A stretch of DNA of 64,000 bases from Hemerocallis citrina. Taxonomy: Eukaryota > Streptophyta > Magnoliopsida > Asparagales > Asphodelaceae. The stretch is taken from contig CM030366.1 in the NCBI GenBank assembly GCA_017893485.1, positions 99,631,085 through 99,695,084 on the forward strand, written 5' to 3'. The position numbers and the translations under genes were made by a program. The notes beneath the pieces are model-generated. The model had not been told where the DNA came from and ran no database searches. It worked only from the letters and a program-made list of their open reading frames with translations. This document shows positions 58,929 to 64,000 of this stretch, piece after piece; positions within the stretch are counted from its first letter, which is position 1; each line of letters begins with the position of its first letter.

Positions 58929-59348
58929 TCATACCAAAACATCCTCACTAAACTGTCCGTCCTCCTCGACGGACGACTCCTCCTTCTCCCCCCGGAGCCT
59001 CGCCATCACGCCACGCAGATGCCACATCTCGGAGAGCAGGTCGTCTCGCTCGGCGATGATCTTCGACTGAATGTGCCGAATGCTTTTGACCCGAAGAGCA
59101 CTGCTGAATGCGGTCTGCGGGTCTTCATCCTCCCCTACGGAGTTCAGCTCGGCGACCTTGCTCTCCAAGCGTTGAATCTCGGCTTCCCGGAGACTGAGGA
59201 CCAACGAAAGGTGCTCCCACTCACTCTCGGCTCGGCGCAACTTCATATTCGTGCTCCTAGGGCTCAGCACCACTGTTCCAGAAGTAGCCTCGGATTCAGA
59301 GCCATCATTCGAACGTCCGGAGTCCGAGCTATGGATCGTCGCGACGAG
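58929..59348 (-). CDS. Antisense coiled-coil frame C in the Tat element (about 139 codons)
   Basis: An exon beginning at a TTTTCAG acceptor (59349-59355) reads LVATIHSSDSGRSNDGSESE and continues through a heptad-rich helix (LREAEIQRLESKVAELN, then IIAERDDLLSEMWHLRGVMA) to a stop at 58929. An open stretch extends upstream to an ATG at 59375, but the splice acceptor suggests this is the last exon of a spliced transcript. No enzyme motif. Function unknown. Confidence 0.5.
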   Translation of the reverse strand, partial: LVATIHSSDSGRSNDGSESEATSGTVVLSPRSTNMKLRRAESEWEHLSLVLSLREAEIQRLESKVAELNSVGEDEDPQTAFSSALRVKSIRHIQSKIIAERDDLLSEMWHLRGVMARLRGEKEESSVEEDGQFSEDVLV

Positions 59349-59515
59349 CTGAAAAGAAGAGAAAACGAATAACACAGTTTCAATACTCTGCCGGAGTCTA
59401 ACACTTGAGAGTTCTTCAGAATTATTTGCATTCAGACATGATAGTGTTACAGACGGTCGGTCAACCCTACGGCCAAGTTATTACAACAATCAACAAAAGT
59501 AGAAAAGCGGCCAAA

Positions 59516-60421
59516 TCAGAGCCTCTTCGGAAGGGGAATGCTTCGGTTTAGGGAAACGCGAGGACGTCGAGGTCTGCCCTCCGAACCCGACCCTAGACCA
59601 ACGAAGCGCGACCCCCCTTCGCTGCTAGCCCTAACGGCGACGCCGACCGAAGCCCCGCTCGACGAGGCTGCCGCGCTACTCTGAGCATCGGCTGGACTTC
59701 CCCTGGTCAACGGTGAGCGCGTCGCAAGCTCGTAAAACGTAACCCCCCTCTCGCTCTCTTCGCGAGTGCACGAAGTGCTGCGAACGTTAGCCCTGACCGG
59801 TGCCGGCTTGAGCGACGCGATCTCTTCCTCCAGTTCGATGATCCTACCCATCAGGACATCGTCCTTCGCCAACTTCTTCGGTCGAGGCGCTGTCAACGAG
59901 CCCGAGGCATCGGCATTATCAGTTGCAAGCCGTCGGTAGTAGGTCACTTCGATCCCCCTATCTACCGTGATCCTTCTGAGCCTATCGACTTCAGCCGATA
60001 GCCTCTTGCGCTCGGTTGACGCTTTCTCCAGTTCGGAAGCCAGCTTCTCCAGCCCTGCCGAACGCTCTTTTTCCGCTAGCTCCAAGCTTTGGACCCCGGC
60101 CAAAAGGTCGTCATTCTTCCGCCCAGCGGCGGCGAGCTCTTTACGGAGGCTCTCAACTTCGCCTTCGGGATAGGGGGCTGAAGGGCGCTTCCGGTACTGG
60201 TACAGCTCGCGACCGTACCTCCGCAGAGCCGCCTTCGTATCCTCGAGCCTGCCGAGCAGGAGATACCGTCTATACCGGCTCAGAGAGAGCTCGTCCTTCG
60301 TTTTCACCAGCTCCAGCCGAAGGTATTCGGCCTCCGTGATCGGACCGAATCTTACCTGAAATGCAGAGATAAATCCGAGGGCCAACACGCCAAAACAAAC
60401 TCTAAGTCCGAGACTCGACAC
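59516..60421 (-). CDS. Antisense coiled-coil frame B in the Tat element (301 aa if unspliced)
   Basis: The frame runs from ATG 60421 to 59516. A CAG/GTAAG at 60355 can be read as an acceptor (making ITEAEYLRLELVKTKDELSL the start of a downstream exon) or as a donor. Residues about 30-160 are strongly helical with heptads (ESLRKELAAAGRKNDDLLAG, LEKLASELEKASTERKRL). The C-terminal third is Ser/Gly/Ala-rich and basic. It follows frame A on the same strand about 140 bp downstream. No known catalytic motif is visible. Confidence 0.5.
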   Translation of the reverse strand: MSSLGLRVCFGVLALGFISAFQVRFGPITEAEYLRLELVKTKDELSLSRYRRYLLLGRLEDTKAALRRYGRELYQYRKRPSAPYPEGEVESLRKELAAAGRKNDDLLAGVQSLELAEKERSAGLEKLASELEKASTERKRLSAEVDRLRRITVDRGIEVTYYRRLATDNADASGSLTAPRPKKLAKDDVLMGRIIELEEEIASLKPAPVRANVRSTSCTREESERGVTFYELATRSPLTRGSPADAQSSAAASSSGASVGVAVRASSEGGSRFVGLGSGSEGRPRRPRVSLNRSIPLPKRL

Positions 60422-60563
60422 TTGGGCAAATTTTGGCCAAACAAAACATTTTTTTTATTATTATTATTCAAAACTCGAGAGGTTCTACAGCAGCGGTGGC
60501 CAGTCCGCAGTTAGGCTTACAGAAAAAAAAAAAAAAAAAAAGAGATAAAAGAAGACAACCGAG

Positions 60564-63081
60564 TCAGGGGTCGACCTTTTTGTCGTTTGGGTCCATCGAC
60601 CCCTCGGCCTTGTCCTTGCCGTCGCCTCCGCCACCTCCTTCGCTCCAGCTCTCCTCCCCCTCGGAGTCGTCTTCCTTTTCCTCCTCGGTCGCGGCCTTCC
60701 ACGGATCGTCGACGGGCTCGGTCTCCCCCTCGGGCCCGATCAACTCCTCGGGGACAACCTCCTCCCCCTCCACGAGGTCATAGAAGTTGTAGGTGGACGT
60801 GTCAAAGCCCGGGTTCTTGGCGACCACATGTTGCAAGGCCCGGCCGTAGGCGTCCAGCATGTTCTGGGTCATGTGCATCGCGGCCTCCTCCTGCACGGCT
60901 TTCTTCACCCTCTTCACCTTCCTGAGATGCTTGGCCTTGAGCCTCTCGGCCCTCTTCCGAGCACCCTCCGCCTCCGACCGAGCCTTGGCCAACTCCTCCC
61001 TCAGATCGGCAGCCTCCTTCACCGACGCCTCGAGCTTGGCCGCTGAGTCCTTCAGCTCGGAGACCTCCTTCTTCGCGGCCTCGAGCTTGGCCGCCTCATC
61101 CTTTGACAGCTGAATAGCATCGGTCAGCTGCTTCTCCAGCCCAGAGACTTCGGCGGCCCTCTTCACCGAAAGAAGCAATTCGGAATCGAGCTGCTTCGCG
61201 ACCTTGACGCGCTCCGTCCTCTCCTTCTCCTTCTCCTGTTCCTTCTTCGCCATCTCCTCAAGCAGGAAGTTGAAGTGGCAGATGATCTGAAAGTGAGCAA
61301 CGGAGTTACGATCCGAACCTAAATACTTAGAAAATTTTCTAAAAAATTCAGATGAAGAAGAAATCAGCCAACTTACCGACATGGAATCCCGGGCAACCTG
61401 CATCACGGAGTCACCTGCCATCCCGGCCTTCAAGGTAGCCCGATCCTTCGGGGTCGGCAGATGCCTTATCGCCTCCATACAGATGTTCCCGTCGCCCAGG
61501 AAACCATCGGCATTCATCACCTGCCAGTCGGGGACGAAGATCTGCTTGTGACGCTCGGATAAGATCTTCTCCGCCTCGGCAGTGAGGGGCGGGACCGGCA
61601 TGGACAGCACATCCTTAACCCCGAAGACGCTGCTCGACGAACCCGGAGCGTCCGTTCCCGAGGTCGGCACAGGTGCGTCCGGGGCAGGGGGATCGGAGAC
61701 ATTGACCTCGCCCTGGTCGGGGATCACGACCTTCGTCGGAGAGACGAGGACCTCGATCTCCCCCTCCTTGAGGACCGCGACCTTCGGCTGCTCGGCAGTC
61801 TTCGCGACCGAAGGCTTCTTCGCTGGCCGGCTCTCCTGAGTCTCCGCCGCCGACCTCTTCTTCTTCTCCTGCTCTGCCCGGCCCTTCGCCACCAGAGCCT
61901 TGTAATCAAGCTTCATTGTCTCTGCAAAAGCCGGATGGAAAAACTTAGAAAATTTTTCATGAACTTTAAACGGGGAGTATAAATACCAGAAGCATACGAG
62001 GGTCGATCGGACTGAGACCCCCACGGAACAGATGCTCCTCGGTAATATCTTTCCAGCTTAGCGCCGGCAGGGCTAGAAGCTTCCTCTGGACCTCAGCCTC
62101 CTCGGCATTCAATGGGGCGTCCTTCTTTGTACGCTTAGGCAAGCCGTCCGTCGCCCAAGCTGTCGGTATCACCCACGGCGTCAGACTTCGGACGAGGAAG
62201 TATTTGTCCTTCCAATGCTTGATCGAGTCCGGGTTCTCGATCAACTTAACTCCCGTCCTAGGAGACAGGAAAAACCTCTGTTCATGACGCCTCGGCTGAC
62301 AAGGTTTGTAAAGACTCCGAAAGAGAAACATAGTCGGCTTGGCGTCGACCTCTTGACATCGGAGGAGGAACGCCACGACATGCCTCCAAGTGTTCGGCAT
62401 CAGTTGGGCAGGACTCAGACCGTACCAGACCAGAACTTCGACCACAAACGGGTGTAGGGGGAACCGGAGCCCGGCAATGAGGGAATCGACCGGGAAGACG
62501 CATATATCCGGCGAGGACTTGGTGTTAGCTCGGAATCCCGGTCCAGGAAGAAGCAACGCATACTCGAGCGGGATTCGGAAACCCTCTCGGATCGTGCGGA
62601 GATCGGCCTCGGTGAGAGTCGATATCCTGTGGTCGACCTCGGACAGCTCCCTAGGCTCGTTCTCCTCCACCAGTTTTGCCGTACCTTGAGTGACCCTCTC
62701 CAAGTCCTCCTCGGTATAATCCCGAACACCTCCCACGGTCGATACTGCAATGAGTTGCCGACCGAACGCCCCCGCTCTCTTCGGCGTTTCCACTATCGTG
62801 ATTACGGCTTTACCCTTCCGGGACTCCGCCGCGACCTCCTCAGGCACTTCGGCCACCTCGCCCTCCTTATCCGGACGAACGACATCTTGTTCGCTCGGCT
62901 CCATTTGTCCCTTCCCTTTGTCCCCTCGGCCAACAGCTTGTTCCGAGGTGGGGGTCTCATCCGAGAGTGTAATCTTAACCATTTTATAAAGAGTAGGGAA
63001 AGAGACTGACCTTGAAGTGACAAGTACGGTCGGAAAACTCGCCGGGAATCGGAACGCTACCGCGACAGCTAGCAACACCAC
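60564..63081 (-). CDS. Antisense gene A of the Tat element: plant transposon-associated domain plus coiled coil, 3 exons
   Basis: Proposed exons 63081-61987, 61919-61377 and 61286-60564, with GT-AG introns of 67 and 90 bp and phase 0 at both joints, giving 786 aa (753 if the second ATG at 62982, MVKITLSDE, is used). Residues about 150-330 resemble the domain annotated in plant proteins as putative gypsy-type transposon: TEADLRTIREGF, FPLHPFVVEVLVWYGLSPAQ, LMPNTWRHVVAFLLRCQEV. Exon 2 is Pro/Ser/Lys-rich with a MKLDYKALVAKGRAEQEKKK start. Exon 3 is a long charged coiled coil (EVSELKDSAAKLEASVKEA) ending in an acidic tail (EEEKEDDSEGEESWSEGGGG). Codon use and GC content match pol. Antisense extra ORFs are known in Tat elements such as Grande; their function is not established. 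Confidence 0.72.
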
Positions 63082-63168
63082 CAGGGAGGTAAAAACTTCG
63101 AAGCGGAGTAAAAGCTGAAGAGAGAGAGTAAAAATGAAAAGTGAGACTTAGTCTCAAGGGGGGTGGAG

Positions 63169-63175
63169 ATTTATA
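63169..63175 (-). promoter_or_regulatory. TATA box of the antisense transcription unit
   Basis: TATAAAT on the minus strand, 88 bp upstream of ATG 63081, in a region with no plus-strand frame. It is well placed for a start near 63140. Confidence 0.55.
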
Positions 63176-63316
63176 GCTAAACTGAGACGCCCCTTGGACT
63201 TCCAAACCAAAGTTCGCAACTTTTGGGCTGCCTCCGGAACGTCACCAAGGCCCATCACCACTACTCCTCCCACCAGGTCCGACCACCGAGCAATCCAAAC
63301 ACGCCGACAGCAGGGA

Positions 63317-63546
63317 CCGGTCGGAATCCGAGCAAGTGCCCTCCCGAACTGGTAAATGGGGAAAACACACCTCTCCCTCAACTTTCGTACGTGATCTCGA
63401 TCAGACGGCTCAGATCAAGCCACCCGCGCAAAACGACAAGATAACGTTTTCTGGGAAACTGAGCCGCCTCGAGATTCACGCCTACGTTCGACGGTCCAGA
63501 TCTCGCCAAGAGCACTAAACGACAAGATAGTGTCTTCTTGGGGAAC
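63317..63546 (+). repeat. Right direct repeat bracketing the antisense gene block
   Basis: Partner of 58458-58686, in direct orientation, about 140 bp upstream of the antisense TATA box. Its 90 bp sub-unit continues with a third, weaker copy to about 63605. Confidence 0.85.
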
Positions 63547-63773
63547 GCGCCCCATCTCGAGATACGTGTCAGCATCCGGCGGCTCAGATAGCGCCACGTC
63601 GCTCGGACGATCGGGACCTCGGACGCCTCGCCTATGCATGAAAGAACCTGGAAAAGTTTTGATTATGTTTTAAGGCGCCGCCCTCGGCAGGCGCCCCCCG
63701 GGTCCCGTGCCTCGGTTGGTATAACCCCGACCACAGGCCCCGGTCAGAAGCAGAGCAGAAACAGATCGGCACT

Positions 63774-63841
63774 CCCCCATCTCTAACTCCCCCGGGCTGA
63801 CCTAAAAGCCATCAGCCCGCGAAGGAAGACAGAGATGGGGG
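63774..63841 (+). other. Hairpin with nested inner stem
   Basis: CCCCCATCTCT (63774-63784) pairs perfectly with AGAGATGGGGG (63831-63841). Inside, CGGGCTGA (63793-63800) pairs with TCAGCCCG (63812-63819). Confidence 0.7.
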
Positions 63842-63890
63842 GGAACCCACCAACACTCAGAGGTCGGAAGAGACGCACCATCCCGAGCTA

Positions 63891-63960
63891 GTTTGTTGCA
63901 ACTGGAAGGCTCGGCTTGTCGAAAGACTCTAACAGCGGCGCCTTCACGGTTGCAACAAAC
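63891..63960 (+). other. 70 bp hairpin
   Basis: GTTTGTTGCAAC (63891-63902) pairs with GTTGCAACAAAC (63949-63960), and GAAGGC (63905-63910) with GCCTTC (63940-63945) after small internal mismatches. It lies in the stretch leading to the expected 3' LTR. Confidence 0.75.
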
Positions 63961-64000
63961 GGACTCAGATGGCCCGGAGATCGACATCAGACAGGGGTCG

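Larger units (their letters stand above)
50994..64000 (+). mobile_element. Ty3/gypsy retrotransposon, Tat lineage (3' end beyond window)
   Basis: Order: 5' LTR (50994-51585), primer-binding site TGGCGCCGTCTGTGGGAA (51589-51606), gag-pol (51656-57364), 110 bp tandem array (57515-58395), antisense gene block (58690-63316) bracketed by direct repeats, and a hairpin-rich stretch to the window end. The primer-binding site, a second RNase H domain between the first and integrase, and a long non-pol 3' region with tandem repeats and extra ORFs are features of the Tat clade (Ogre, Retand, Grande and relatives). GC content is far above the surrounding DNA. The 3' LTR and target duplication are not in the window. 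Confidence 0.92.

Overview
The window is nuclear DNA of a flowering plant, most likely a eudicot. Genes have short exons with GT-AG introns, the recognisable genes are plant families (a subgroup IVc bHLH factor, a phytocyanin, a PPR protein), and most of the sequence is LTR retrotransposons, Mutator-like and hAT elements nested in one another. All calls come from reading the sequence; no database search was run.

Layout. 1-9.1 kb is repeat DNA: an LTR end, a solo LTR (2091-6517, TSD CCTAT) carrying a nested hAT element (2824-3906, TSD GAGAGTGA), and fold-back repeats that reach to about 230 bp from the next gene. 9.1-20.1 kb is one intact gene, an ILR3-like IVc bHLH of 238 aa in five exons. 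Its 9.7 kb first intron holds a 506 bp hAT element, a tandem duplication of exon 2, and a 6.6 kb Mutator-like element (TSD TGGAAAATG). That element landed inside the upstream copy of exon 2 and itself carries an internally deleted chromovirus. 20.9-21.9 kb is a convergent two-exon uclacyanin-type phytocyanin gene.

21.2-36.6 kb is a direct tandem duplication of a 3.9 kb unit that starts inside the phytocyanin gene. The second copy holds a broken phytocyanin and was hit twice: by a gag-less Copia element (26463-31184, TSD TCTAC) and by a 2.9 kb element with LTRs and one open 502-codon gag-like gene (31753-34652, TSD GTACC). The undisturbed first copy gives the empty site for both. 36.6-51 kb is gene-poor: a PPR pseudogene, a long-LTR Ty3/gypsy derivative with no coding interior, small duplicated segments and weak exon-like fragments.

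50994 to the window end is a large Ty3/gypsy element of the Tat lineage: 592 bp 5' LTR, primer-binding site, a gag-pol frame interrupted by one TAG, then a non-pol 3' region. That region has eight 110 bp tandem units, each able to form a UNCG-type hairpin with a compensated base pair between variants, and a complete antisense transcription unit (TATA box, spliced 786-codon frame, two further coiled-coil frames, poly(A) signal) bracketed by about 230 bp direct repeats. The 3' LTR lies beyond the window.

The most unusual items are the hairpin array and antisense cassette of the Tat element, the gag-only LTR element with its intact ORF, and the duplicated exon 2 with a transposon in one copy.
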